This document shows positions 15,969 through 23,372 of a stretch of DNA of 64,000 nt, piece by piece; within the stretch, counting starts at the first letter, position 1; each line of letters begins with the position of its first letter. Source of the stretch: Rhodococcoides kroppenstedtii (lineage in GTDB: Bacteria; Actinomycetota; Actinomycetes; Mycobacteriales; Mycobacteriaceae); the NCBI RefSeq assembly GCF_900111805.1, contig NZ_FOJN01000003.1, positions 124,001 through 188,000 of the forward strand, given 5' to 3'. Both the position numbers and the translations under genes were made by a program. Below the pieces are notes generated by a model. The model saw nothing but the letters and a program-made list of their open reading frames with translations. It was not told the DNA's origin and searched no databases.

Positions 15969-16631
15969 TCAGTCACCGATGCGGTGCGGCGCGTCCAGGT
16001 CCGGGACGAACGCGCCGAGCACGGCGACCATCGTGTCGACGATGCCGCCGACCGGGGGCCGCGGGCCGGGCATACGCGACCAGGTGGAGATCAACTCGGT
16101 CAACGGGCCGATGAACGCCGTCGCCGCGAACTCGTGTCCACCCGGCGGGACGAAGTCACCGCCGAGTTCGGTGCGCAACGTGGCCTCGATGAACGTCGCC
16201 CACTCGACGCGACGACGGCTGCGGTGCTGTTCCACCGCATCGCTCACCCCGAGCATCTCGAGATACGACACGCGCGCCCGCCGGGGATCGCTGCCCAGCG
16301 AGTCGATCAGGGCGGTGATCGCGGCGGTCACCAGGGCGCGTCGATCACCGTTCTCGACCGCCGCCAACGCGGCGATCACGGCGTCACGGGCGTCGTCCTG
16401 TACGGCGTCGTACACGTCCAGCAGGAGCTTCTCCCGGTTCGGGAACTCGTCGTAGAACTGGCTGCGCGCGAGACCCGCCGCCGCGCAGATGTCCGCGACC
16501 GACGTTGCGGCGTAACCCTTCTCGCCGATCACCGCCAGACCCGCGGCAAGGAACCGGCGCCGACGCTCGGCGCGCCGGTCGGATAGCGCCCGGCCACCGT
16601 AGACGCGTTCGGAGTCACCGGCGACGTTCAC
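15969..16631 (-). CDS. TetR/AcrR-family transcriptional regulator
   Basis: A 220-residue protein. The N-terminal helix-turn-helix is RRRRFLAAGLAVIGEKGYAA, TSVADICAAAGLARSQFYDEF, PNREKLLLDVYDAV, closely matching the TetR pattern. The C-terminal ligand domain (SYLEMLGVSDAVEQHR and onward) is not recognised further. It lies directly upstream of the lipase in the same direction and may control it. The GTG start has a -10 box 6 nt upstream. Confidence 0.85.
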   Translation of the reverse strand: MNVAGDSERVYGGRALSDRRAERRRRFLAAGLAVIGEKGYAATSVADICAAAGLARSQFYDEFPNREKLLLDVYDAVQDDARDAVIAALAAVENGDRRALVTAAITALIDSLGSDPRRARVSYLEMLGVSDAVEQHRSRRRVEWATFIEATLRTELGGDFVPPGGHEFAATAFIGPLTELISTWSRMPGPRPPVGGIVDTMVAVLGAFVPDLDAPHRIGD

Positions 16632-16637
16632 CGCAGC

Positions 16638-16643
16638 AGCGTA
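16638..16643 (-). promoter_or_regulatory. -10 element of the TetR gene (leaderless)
   Basis: TACGCT on the minus strand, 6 nt before the GTG. Confidence 0.45.
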
Positions 16644-16685
16644 CCCGGGGCCGCGTGGGGCCTCCGACCGGACGCAGAACGAAAC

Positions 16686-16720
16686 GATCCCCCCACCCGG
16701 CCGGGCCGGATGGGGGGATC
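16686..16720 (-). terminator. Intrinsic terminator of tRNA-Arg
   Basis: A 10-bp stem (GATCCCCCCA / TGGGGGGATC) with a 15-nt loop just beyond the tRNA 3' end, followed on the minus strand by GTTTCGTT. Confidence 0.8.
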
Positions 16721-16724
16721 TCTG

Positions 16725-16797
16725 TGCGCCCGAAGGGATTCGAACCCCTAACCTCTTGATCCGTAGTCAAGTGCTCTATCCGTTGAGCTACGGGCGC
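16725..16797 (-). tRNA. tRNA-Arg (anticodon ACG)
   Basis: A 73-nt cloverleaf on the minus strand. The acceptor GCGCCCG pairs with CGGGCGC plus discriminator A; the anticodon stem CTTGA/TCAAG encloses CTACGGA (anticodon ACG, read as ICG); the T-arm GTTCGAATC is intact. The CCA end is not encoded. Confidence 0.95.
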
Positions 16798-16852
16798 ATG
16801 TCTTCTGTTGTGTCCGACCGAAGCCGGGTTCTCCGACCGAAGTCGAAGGTGG

Positions 16853-16939
16853 CGGAGGCGAGAGGATTTGAACCTCCGGACCCGGTGAAGGGTCAAGTCA
16901 TTAGCAGTGACTCCCATTCGGCCGCTCTGGCACGCCTCC
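16853..16939 (-). tRNA. tRNA-Ser (anticodon GCT)
   Basis: An 87-nt class II tRNA on the minus strand. The acceptor GGAGGCG pairs with CGCCTCC plus discriminator G; the anticodon loop reads CTGCTAA (GCT); there is a long variable arm and an intact GGTTCAAATCC T-arm. CCA is encoded next to it at 16850-16852. Confidence 0.95.
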
Positions 16940-17053
16940 TGAGCCTTCTTCCGAAGGGCACCGGTCCTTTCGAACCGCCGAGAGAGAAGACTACACATGC
17001 CCCACAACGGACGCAAAACCGCTGGCCGACGGCGCCCCGGCGGTCCCGAAGAC

Positions 17054-17761
17054 TCAGCGCAGGTGGCTGTCGAACCAGTCGAAGATGCGGCGCTGAGCGT
17101 CGACGACCGCGTCCTCCCCCGCCGTCGTCCCCGACTCGGGCGACACCTCGTCGGGACGATGGTCGAGGCCGTCGTAACTCACGACGAGCGTCGCCACCGG
17201 CGCCTCGGCGACGGCGTCGCGCAGCCGGTCGACGTGCGCCGCCGGGATGCGCTCGTCGCCCTGGCCGTACAGACCGAGCCACGGCGCCTGCAGGGACGGC
17301 GCCGCCTCGATCAGCGCCCGCGCGTCCGCCGTCAACGGCTCGACGATTCCGGGCGCGGCGACGCTCACCGCCGCACCGACGGGCCGGTCGGTGGCCACCA
17401 GCGCCGCCGCCGTCCCGGCGTCGTCGAACCCGATGACGCCGATGGTGTCGGCGTAGACGCCGTGACCGGTCAACCACGTCACCGTGGCGTCGAAGTCCTC
17501 GAACAACGCGTCGCCGAACACCTCGTCGTCCGACGCGGCGCGGTGGAAGAGGTGCGGAGCGGCCACCAGCCAGCCGTCCTCGGCGAGCGCCTTCATGAAG
17601 TCCAGGAGTGCGCGCGAGAATTCGCGCGACTCGTGCAGGACGACGATGCCGCCGCGCGGAGTGGACGCCGGTCGGAAGGTCGTGAGCGGGACACGCTCGG
17701 CCGACTCGGTGCCGTCGTCCGCACGGCGAAGAGGGGCCGAATCCTCGATCGATGCCGTCAT
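17054..17761 (-). CDS. Dienelactone-hydrolase-family protein with altered nucleophile
   Basis: A 235-residue alpha/beta hydrolase: GGIVVLHESREFSRALLDF (strand and oxyanion region), WLVAAPHLFHRAASDDEVFG, and GLYGQGDERIPAAHVDRL with the acid Asp. VSYDGLDHRPDE holds the His. The nucleophile elbow, normally G-F-C-x-G-G in dienelactone hydrolases, reads GVIGFDDAG at residues 108-116, so Asp113 replaces the catalytic Cys/Ser. The protein may be inactive or use other chemistry. The start MTASIED has a -10 box 6 nt upstream; a longer frame overlaps the divergent hisC promoter. Confidence 0.75.
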   Translation of the reverse strand: MTASIEDSAPLRRADDGTESAERVPLTTFRPASTPRGGIVVLHESREFSRALLDFMKALAEDGWLVAAPHLFHRAASDDEVFGDALFEDFDATVTWLTGHGVYADTIGVIGFDDAGTAAALVATDRPVGAAVSVAAPGIVEPLTADARALIEAAPSLQAPWLGLYGQGDERIPAAHVDRLRDAVAEAPVATLVVSYDGLDHRPDEVSPESGTTAGEDAVVDAQRRIFDWFDSHLR

Positions 17762-17767
17762 GGGACC

Positions 17768-17773
17768 ACCGTA
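17768..17773 (-). promoter_or_regulatory. -10 element of the dienelactone-hydrolase-like gene (leaderless)
   Basis: TACGGT on the minus strand, 6 nt before the ATG. Confidence 0.45.
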
Positions 17774-17818
17774 GAACTGCCGCGCGCATCTGGCGAGAGC
17801 CTGCGGCGGGCCGACGCG

Positions 17819-17824
17819 CATAAT
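17819..17824 (+). promoter_or_regulatory. -10 element of the hisC-like gene (leaderless)
   Basis: CATAAT 8 nt before the GTG start; no ribosome site between. Confidence 0.5.
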
Positions 17825-17832
17825 CGAGTGTC

Positions 17833-18897
17833 GTGACCGCTCGTACACGCCCCGACCTCGACGCCATCCCCGGATACATCCCGGGCCGCACCGTGGCGGG
17901 CGCGATCAAGCTCGCCAGCAACGAGACGACGGCGGGGCCGCTGCCGAGCGTTCGGGACGCCATCGCCGAGGCCGCGGCCGGGGTGAATCGGTACCCCGAC
18001 AACGCCGCGACCGCGCTGACGGACGCCCTCGCGGACTTCCTCGACGTCCCGTCGCCGAACGTCGTCGTGGGCTGCGGGTCGGTGTCGCTGTGCCAGGAGC
18101 TGGTGCAGGCGACGTGCTCACCGGGCGACGAGGTGGTGTTCGGCTGGCGATCGTTCGAGGCCTACCCGATCGTCACCCTGGTCGCCGGCGCCACCGCCGT
18201 GCGTGTCCCCCTCACCGACGACGACGTCCACGATCTCGACGCCATGGCCGCCGCGGTCACCGACCGGACGCGTCTGATGTTCGTCTGCAACCCGAACAAC
18301 CCGACCGGCACCGTCGTCGACCCGGCGGACCTCGACCGCTTCCTCGACACCGTCCCCGAGCACGTGCTGGTGGTGCTCGACGAGGCGTACTTCGAGTACA
18401 CGGACCGCCGGATCGACGGGGTCGAGGTCGGCCGCACGCGGCCCAACGTCATGGTCCTGCGGACGTTCTCCAAGGCGTACGGCCTGGCGGGTCTGCGCGT
18501 CGGGTACGGCGTCGGGGCGCCGTCCGTCGTCACCGCGATGAAGAAGGTGCACACCGCCTTCAGCGTCAGCTCGGTCGCCCAGAGCGCGGCGATCGCCTCG
18601 CTCGCCGCGTCCGACGAGTTGCTCTCCCGCACGGAGATCGTCGTCGCCGAACGGGCCCGCCTTCGCGACGGCCTACGCGAAGCCGGCTACCAGGTGGCCG
18701 ACTCCTTCGCGAATTTCGTCTGGCTACCGCTGGGCGCGGCCTCCGGTCGGTTCTCGGCGGACGCGACCGACGCACGAATCCTGGTGCGCGCGTACGGCGA
18801 CGACGGGGTCCGCGTCACCGTGGGCGACCCGCACGAGAACGACGCCTTCCTCGACTTCGCCGCCGCGGCCGCGACCCGTTACGTCGCGACCGCCTAG
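17833..18897 (+). CDS. Histidinol-phosphate / aromatic amino acid aminotransferase (HisC2/Pat-like)
   Basis: A 354-residue fold-type I PLP aminotransferase. Motifs: IKLASNETTAGPLPSVRDAI (N-terminal substrate loop), NRYPDN, FVCNPNNPTGTVV, VVLDEAYFEYTD (PLP Asp and Tyr) and the Schiff-base lysine in LRTFSKAYGLAGLRVGYG. This matches the HisC/Pat family; the actinobacterial Pat enzymes (HisC2, Rv3772 in M. tuberculosis) transaminate phenylpyruvate and histidinol phosphate. There are no other his genes around it, which favours the Pat/HisC2 role. Its stop shares CTAG with the convergent mycolyltransferase gene. Confidence 0.85.
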   Translation: MTARTRPDLDAIPGYIPGRTVAGAIKLASNETTAGPLPSVRDAIAEAAAGVNRYPDNAATALTDALADFLDVPSPNVVVGCGSVSLCQELVQATCSPGDEVVFGWRSFEAYPIVTLVAGATAVRVPLTDDDVHDLDAMAAAVTDRTRLMFVCNPNNPTGTVVDPADLDRFLDTVPEHVLVVLDEAYFEYTDRRIDGVEVGRTRPNVMVLRTFSKAYGLAGLRVGYGVGAPSVVTAMKKVHTAFSVSSVAQSAAIASLAASDELLSRTEIVVAERARLRDGLREAGYQVADSFANFVWLPLGAASGRFSADATDARILVRAYGDDGVRVTVGDPHENDAFLDFAAAAATRYVATA

Positions 18898-19910
18898 ACC
18901 CCGAGAGCGCGGGCGATCACGGGCCAGGACGCCCGCATCTCGTCCTGCCAGTACCGCCACGAGTGGGTGCCCCAGGGCTTGCGCACGACGGTCGCCGGCA
19001 CGCCCGCGCGGTTCAGGGTGTCCACGAACCCGTTGGTGCAGAGATTGGCCGCCGCCTCGAGCGGGCCACCGACCAGAAGCGCGTCCGTCAGCTCTTCCAG
19101 CGGTGAGCCGCCGGCCTCGTACGGGCCGGGCAGACCCGTGCCGGACGACACGTAGATCTGCTTGCCGCGCAACGCGTCCACGCGCAGGCTCGGATCGTTG
19201 TCCGCCCATGCCGGGTCGGAGTTCGACCCCCACATGTTGGTCGCGTCCCCGCCCGTCGATCCCACGGTGGTCCGCACGGCGTTCTTGGTCTCGTTGCTGC
19301 GGTTGTCGTAGCACCCGCTGAACGCGGCGACCCCGGTGTACAGGGACGGGTGCTTGGCAATGAGGTTCATCGCGCCCTGCGCGCCCATCGACAGTCCCAT
19401 GAGCGCGTCGACGCCGTTCCCGGAGAACTGTGCGTCGATCAGCGGGGGGAGCTCCCGCGTCAGGAACGTCTCCCACATGTTGACCCCGAGCACCGGATCC
19501 GGGCGCTGCCAGTCCGCGTAGTAACTGCCCCGCCCGCCGATGGGGAGAACGACGTTGATCGGCTTGTCGGCGAAGAAGGCCACCGCGTCGGTCTTGGCGG
19601 TCCACGTGCTCTCGGTGTAGTTCGTCTCCTCGCCCGCGCTCACGCCGTCGAGCATGTATAGGGACGGGCGGGGCACCGAACGGTCGGCCGGCAGGAGAAC
19701 CTGGACCGGTATCTCCCGACCCATGGACGGAGAGAACACGGAGACCATCGCTCGCCGGTCGGTCTGCATCGCGACCGAGACGACGCGGGCACCGGTGTCC
19801 CCCACCAGCGCCACCGGACCGGCCGGATCGGCGGTGGCGACGGCCGGCGCGGTCACGGCGAGCGTCGTCGTCGCCAAGCACGCCCCGACGAGGGCCGCGA
19901 GACGTCGCAT
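18894..19910 (-). CDS. Secreted mycolyltransferase, antigen 85 family
   Basis: A 338-residue exported alpha/beta hydrolase. The signal peptide MRRLAALVGACLATTTLAVT ends near VATADPAG. SVFSPSMGREIPVQVLLPAD and SLYMLDGVSAGEETNYTEST match the Ag85 core, including the fibronectin-binding-region equivalent. The nucleophile is in DALMGLSMGAQGAMNL (GLSMG), the His in WGTHSWRYWQDEM, and paired cysteines occur (FSGCYDN, ANLCTNG). Such enzymes transfer mycolates onto trehalose and arabinogalactan outside the membrane, consistent with the envelope locus to the right. The ATG is preceded by GAAAGGGA. Confidence 0.88.
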   Translation of the reverse strand: MRRLAALVGACLATTTLAVTAPAVATADPAGPVALVGDTGARVVSVAMQTDRRAMVSVFSPSMGREIPVQVLLPADRSVPRPSLYMLDGVSAGEETNYTESTWTAKTDAVAFFADKPINVVLPIGGRGSYYADWQRPDPVLGVNMWETFLTRELPPLIDAQFSGNGVDALMGLSMGAQGAMNLIAKHPSLYTGVAAFSGCYDNRSNETKNAVRTTVGSTGGDATNMWGSNSDPAWADNDPSLRVDALRGKQIYVSSGTGLPGPYEAGGSPLEELTDALLVGGPLEAAANLCTNGFVDTLNRAGVPATVVRKPWGTHSWRYWQDEMRASWPVIARALGV

Positions 19911-20433
19911 GTCGGTCCCTTTCGTCGTGGCCGGCGATGAGGGGCCGTCGGCCCCGAGCCGTGCGATACATGGCGCAGACGAGGCTACTGCGCAGTAAGG
20001 ACCACCAAAATCCTGTCCAGTGCATCCGCGCAGGTCCTGGAATCGGTCACAACGCCGGTTAAAGCTGACCGAAACACTGCGCGCAGTCAGCGAAAGAGAC
20101 CGTCGGACCGCGTACAGGCGCTTGTCGATGCGTTACCGTCTCGATACCGCCCTGTGTTTAGTCACAAATTTGACGCGGTTTGCGTTGTGCAGATGCAAGT
20201 CGAAAAGGGCACTTTCAACGACTGTTGCGGACTCAACAGTCGTTGAAATAGAGCATAACACCAGGTCACAGGGGGGTGTGACAACGGACACTCGATGGGC
20301 AGTTCGAATGGACGCCGGAAAACAAGACGCTTGGTTCGATCCGTCAAAACAATCTTCGTCCCCGTTAAGGGTTGTTACCGTACACCGAGAACCAGCCCAA
20401 CCGGCATGAACTACACAGTCATGGGGGAGCCAG
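19911..20433. other. 523-bp AT-richer intergenic region with regulatory structure
   Basis: No credible gene is seen between the divergent mycolyltransferase and PucR genes. The DNA from about 20040 to 20420 is visibly AT-richer than its surroundings. It holds the long inverted repeat at 20213-20248, a TACCGT box at 20376-20381 that could be the -10 of the PucR gene, and a TTGACG at 20169-20174. Confidence 0.6.
20213..20248. promoter_or_regulatory. Long perfect inverted repeat, operator candidate
   Basis: TTTCAACGACTGTTG and its exact complement CAACAGTCGTTGAAA are separated by 6 nt (CGGACT): a 15-bp-arm palindrome in AT-rich DNA between two divergent genes. No T-run follows, so a regulator-binding site or regulatory RNA hairpin is more likely than a terminator. 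Confidence 0.65.
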
Positions 20434-21732
20434 ATGACTACACCGAAGACCGCCGCGAGCCCGCTTCCGAGCAACGTCGAAGCCGGGCTCATCGCCGGCA
20501 CCAAGGGGAACAATCTGGCCCTCAGCGACCTCCGCGGAGTCGCCCGTCATCTGGTCGACCACTTCGCCGCCAACACGCCCTGCGGCACTCTCCCGGGCGA
20601 ACTCCTGCACGGCGACGTCACGGAGGTGACCGTCAAGTGCCTCGGCCTCGCCGTGCGCATGCTGGAGTCCGGCAACACCCCGTCCGAGAAGGATCTCGCC
20701 AACGTCCACGACGCCGCGGCGCGGTGGGCCCGTGAAGGCGTCCCTCTCCGGGCCATTCTCCGCGCCTACCACGACGGGTTCCGCTACGGACTCACCCTGG
20801 TGGGTCGCCAGACGGCCGGCCAGAAGGTCGAGGACGTCACCGCCAACTCTCTGGTGCTGGTCACCCTGCTCGAGGCCGTGACCACCGAGGTCTCCATGGC
20901 CTACGTCGACGAGTACCGGTCCGTGGCCTCCGAGCATCACACCGCCACGCACACCCTCGTCACGACGCTGCTCAGCGGCGGCAAGAACGCCACCGCCACC
21001 GCCCAGCAGTGCGGCATCGACCTCGCCGACGACTACCTCGTCCTCGCACTGCACTTCCCGCAGCACCCCGACGAGGCCAACCCCGTCGTCGACCGCACGG
21101 TGTCGGCCCGCCGCAAGCTGCGCCGCATCCAGGCCGAGCTGGCCACCTCGTGCGGCAAGTCCCCCCTCGCGCTGCTGAGCACCGAGGGCGGCACCATCCT
21201 GCTCCCCGCACCCCGCGACCGCGAGTGGGTCGACGCGCTGATCGAGCGTCTCTCCCGCGCCGGCGAGGTGGCCGTCACCGGGGCCGTCACCTCCTCCGAC
21301 CGCGACGACATCCCTGCCGCCGCCGAGCACGTGTACGAACTGCTCTCGCTCGCCCGGCAGCTGGGCCGCCCCGCGGGGCTCTACCGCACCGAGGACCTGG
21401 TGCTCGAGTACCAGCTCACCCGTCCCGGACGTGGTCGCGAGCAGCTGCTCCGCGCGCTCGAGCCGCTCGACGACGCCCCCGAGCTCCTCGAGACCCTCAC
21501 CTCGTACCTCGGACACGAGCTGAACCGCCAGCGCACCGCCCGGCACCTGTTCGTTCACGCGAACACCGTCGACTACCGCCTCAAGCGCATCGGCCAGCTC
21601 ACCGGGATCGACCCGTCCATCCCGTCGGGCCTGCGCTACCTGCAGGCGGCCATCGTGGCGCGCGGGCTCGAGAACGCGAAGAACGCCCAGAGCGCTGCCG
21701 CTGCGGCGGCCAAGACGGCGCGCAAGCGCTGA
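20434..21732 (+). CDS. PucR/CdaR-type transcriptional regulator
   Basis: A 432-residue protein. The C-terminal PucR helix-turn-helix is clear: LTSYLGHELNRQRTARHLFV, HANTVDYRLKRIGQLTGID (residues ~375-410). The middle (LVLALHFPQHPDEANPVVDR onward) resembles the GGDEF-like/CdaR sensor domain of this family, and the N-terminal ~150 residues are helical. The tail is an alanine/lysine-rich AAAAAAKTARKR. The ligand and targets are unknown. The ATG has GGGGGAG at ideal spacing. A strong terminator follows. Confidence 0.82.
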   Translation: MTTPKTAASPLPSNVEAGLIAGTKGNNLALSDLRGVARHLVDHFAANTPCGTLPGELLHGDVTEVTVKCLGLAVRMLESGNTPSEKDLANVHDAAARWAREGVPLRAILRAYHDGFRYGLTLVGRQTAGQKVEDVTANSLVLVTLLEAVTTEVSMAYVDEYRSVASEHHTATHTLVTTLLSGGKNATATAQQCGIDLADDYLVLALHFPQHPDEANPVVDRTVSARRKLRRIQAELATSCGKSPLALLSTEGGTILLPAPRDREWVDALIERLSRAGEVAVTGAVTSSDRDDIPAAAEHVYELLSLARQLGRPAGLYRTEDLVLEYQLTRPGRGREQLLRALEPLDDAPELLETLTSYLGHELNRQRTARHLFVHANTVDYRLKRIGQLTGIDPSIPSGLRYLQAAIVARGLENAKNAQSAAAAAAKTARKR

Positions 21733-21742
21733 CCGTTCCCCT

Positions 21743-21781
21743 CCTCGGCCCCCTCGCCCCCCTGTGGTGAGGGGGCCGAGG
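21743..21781 (+). terminator. Intrinsic terminator of the PucR gene
   Basis: A perfect 13-bp GC-rich stem (CCTCGGCCCCCTC / GAGGGGGCCGAGG) with a 13-nt loop, 10 bp after the stop. Confidence 0.85.
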
Positions 21782-21804
21782 TGCGTTCGGGGGCTGGGGG
21801 CGGC

Positions 21805-21871
21805 AGCTGCTCGGGTTTCCGCAACCCTCACGGGTTGCAACCGGTGCAGGTGACCGGAAGCTGCGCAGGTG
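21805..21871. repeat. 67-bp direct repeat, copy 1
   Basis: Begins AGCTGCTCGGGTTTCCGCAA and ends CTGCGCAGGTG. Contains the hairpin GCAACCC-tcac-GGGTTGC. Nearly identical to copy 2, with only a few substitutions. Confidence 0.85.
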
Positions 21872-21895
21872 GGGGTGCGGTCGGCGTCGGCCCGA

Positions 21896-21962
21896 AGCTG
21901 CTCGGGTTTCCGCAACCCTCACGGGTTGTAACCGGCGCAGGTGACTGCAAGCTGCGCAGGTG
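21896..21962. repeat. 67-bp direct repeat, copy 2
   Basis: Same unit as copy 1, offset by 91 bp. In this copy the hairpin's last C is T, leaving a possible G-U pair. It ends only 3 bp before the encoded CCA of tRNA-Ser(TGA). Confidence 0.85.
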
Positions 21963-21968
21963 CGGTGG

Positions 21969-22055
21969 CGGAAGCGGAGGGATTTGAACCCCCGGACGCT
22001 GTTACACGTCTCTCGCTTTCAAGGCGAGTGCATTAGGCCGCTCTGCCACGCTTCC
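21969..22055 (-). tRNA. tRNA-Ser (anticodon TGA)
   Basis: An 87-nt class II tRNA on the minus strand. The acceptor GGAAGCG pairs with CGCTTCC plus discriminator G; the anticodon stem CTCGC/GCGAG encloses CTTGAAA (TGA); it has a long variable arm and T-arm GGTTCAAATCC. CCA is encoded at 21966-21968. Confidence 0.95.
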
Positions 22056-22115
22056 CGGTCGACCACCCAGATAGTCGAACACCTCGAAATACTAGTGCCC
22101 GCGGGTGCCCCTGCC

Positions 22116-23291
22116 TCACCCACCCGCGAGGATGCTGCGGTCCACCTCGGCGAGGGAGGTCAGGCCGGCGAGGCCCATGGTGATGTCGAGGTCGGCGAGG
22201 ATGCAGCGCAGGGCGTGCTGGACGCCGTCACGGCCGGCGAGCCCCAGGCCGTAGACCCACGGCCGGCCGTAGAGCACCGCGTCGGCACCCAGCGCGAGGG
22301 CGACGAGAATGTCGGAGCCGGACCGGATTCCGGAGTCGAGCAACACCGTGGACGAGCCGCCCACCGCGTCGGCGACGGGGCCGAGCGCGTCGACGGCCGC
22401 GATGGCGTTGTCCACCTGCCGCCCACCGTGATTGGACACGACGACGCCGTCCGCTCCGGCGTCGACGACGGCTCGTGCGTCGTCGGGATGCAGGATGCCC
22501 TTGACCAGGACGGGCAGGTGGGTCCACTCCTTCACACGGGCGATGTCGGCGGGGCGAAGGGTGTGGTTGCCGAACATCCCCACCCAGGTGAGCACCGCGA
22601 TCTGCAGGGCCTCGTCGCTCGACTCGGGCGGTGCGGCGAGACGCGACCGGAACACCGGATCGGACAGATAGTTGGCGATGCCCTGCGCCTTCAGGAACGG
22701 CAGGTGTCCGAGATCGAGATCGCGCGGGCGCCAACCCATTCCGGGGGTGTCGGCGGTGACCACGATCGCCTTGGCGCCGGCTGCGGTGGCGCGGCGGACG
22801 AGCGATTCGGCGACGCCCTCGTCGGCGGGCCAGTAGAGCTGATACCACCAGTTCTCCCCGGACACGGCCGCGACGTCCTCGATGGGGGTGGACGACGCCG
22901 TCGACAGCACGGAACCGATGCCGAGCGCGGTGGCCACCGAACCGACGACGGGTTCGGCGTCGGGATGCACCATGCCGAGCACCCCGATCGGTGCCGTGAG
23001 AATCGGCGCGTCGAGACGCAGTCCGAACAGGTCGACGGAGAGGTCGCGGGCGTCGGGCGCGCTCGCCCCGCGCCACATGCGCGGCACGATGCGGTGCCGG
23101 CCGAACGCCTCGACGTTGCCGGCGGCCGTGCGCTCGGTGGACGCGCTCCCGGCGATGTACGCGAACGCGGCGGCCGACAGGGTCTCGCGAGCACGGGCCT
23201 CGAGCCCGGCGGCCGTGGTGGGGAGGTCCGGCGCGGTTCCGCCGAGGCCCGTCAGGTAGATCTCGTTCTGGAAGTTGCCGAATGCACTCAC
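22116..23291 (-). CDS. FMN-dependent alpha-hydroxy acid oxidase, lactate 2-monooxygenase-like
   Basis: A 391-residue TIM-barrel flavoprotein. The N-terminus FGNFQNEIYLTGLGGTAP and the blocks GWRPRDLDLGHLPFLKAQG and YLSDPVFRSRL are hallmarks of lactate monooxygenases as opposed to LldD. Catalytic and FMN motifs: APIGVLGMVHPDAEP, TADTPGMGWRPRD, VLVKGILHPDDAR (Lys) and VVSNHGGRQVDNAI (active-site His and Arg). These enzymes oxidise L-lactate to acetate, CO2 and water. True monooxygenase versus oxidase chemistry cannot be settled by eye. The GTG start has a TAGCGT box 6 nt upstream. Confidence 0.82.
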   Translation of the reverse strand: MSAFGNFQNEIYLTGLGGTAPDLPTTAAGLEARARETLSAAAFAYIAGSASTERTAAGNVEAFGRHRIVPRMWRGASAPDARDLSVDLFGLRLDAPILTAPIGVLGMVHPDAEPVVGSVATALGIGSVLSTASSTPIEDVAAVSGENWWYQLYWPADEGVAESLVRRATAAGAKAIVVTADTPGMGWRPRDLDLGHLPFLKAQGIANYLSDPVFRSRLAAPPESSDEALQIAVLTWVGMFGNHTLRPADIARVKEWTHLPVLVKGILHPDDARAVVDAGADGVVVSNHGGRQVDNAIAAVDALGPVADAVGGSSTVLLDSGIRSGSDILVALALGADAVLYGRPWVYGLGLAGRDGVQHALRCILADLDITMGLAGLTSLAEVDRSILAGG

Positions 23292-23297
23292 CCGTCG

Positions 23298-23303
23298 ACG
23301 CTA
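23298..23303 (-). promoter_or_regulatory. -10 element of the lactate monooxygenase-like gene (leaderless)
   Basis: TAGCGT on the minus strand, 6 nt before the GTG. Confidence 0.45.
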
Positions 23304-23359
23304 ACCGCTCGGGCGCGCCCGCCGCACCCGTTTCTCGCCGCGCAGCGCGCCCGGTCCGG

Positions 23360-23365
23360 CAGGAT
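23360..23365 (+). promoter_or_regulatory. Possible -10 element of the aldo/keto reductase gene
   Basis: CAGGAT 7 nt before the ATG at 23373; a weak match but at the recurring spacing. Confidence 0.3.
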
Positions 23366-23372
23366 GGCGGGC

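Noticed and set aside
21805..21962. CRISPR array
   Set aside because: Only two long repeats with one 24-bp spacer and no cas genes.
21969..22055. Phage or integrative-element attachment site at tRNA-Ser(TGA)
   Set aside because: No integrase, no duplicated tRNA 3' fragment and no element boundary is visible; only the local 67-bp repeats.
21960..23372. Long plus-strand extension upstream of the aldo/keto reductase, through tRNA-Ser and antisense to the lactate monooxygenase-like gene
   Set aside because: The reductase family starts at MPDPYV; the extension runs through a tRNA and opposite a well-supported gene.
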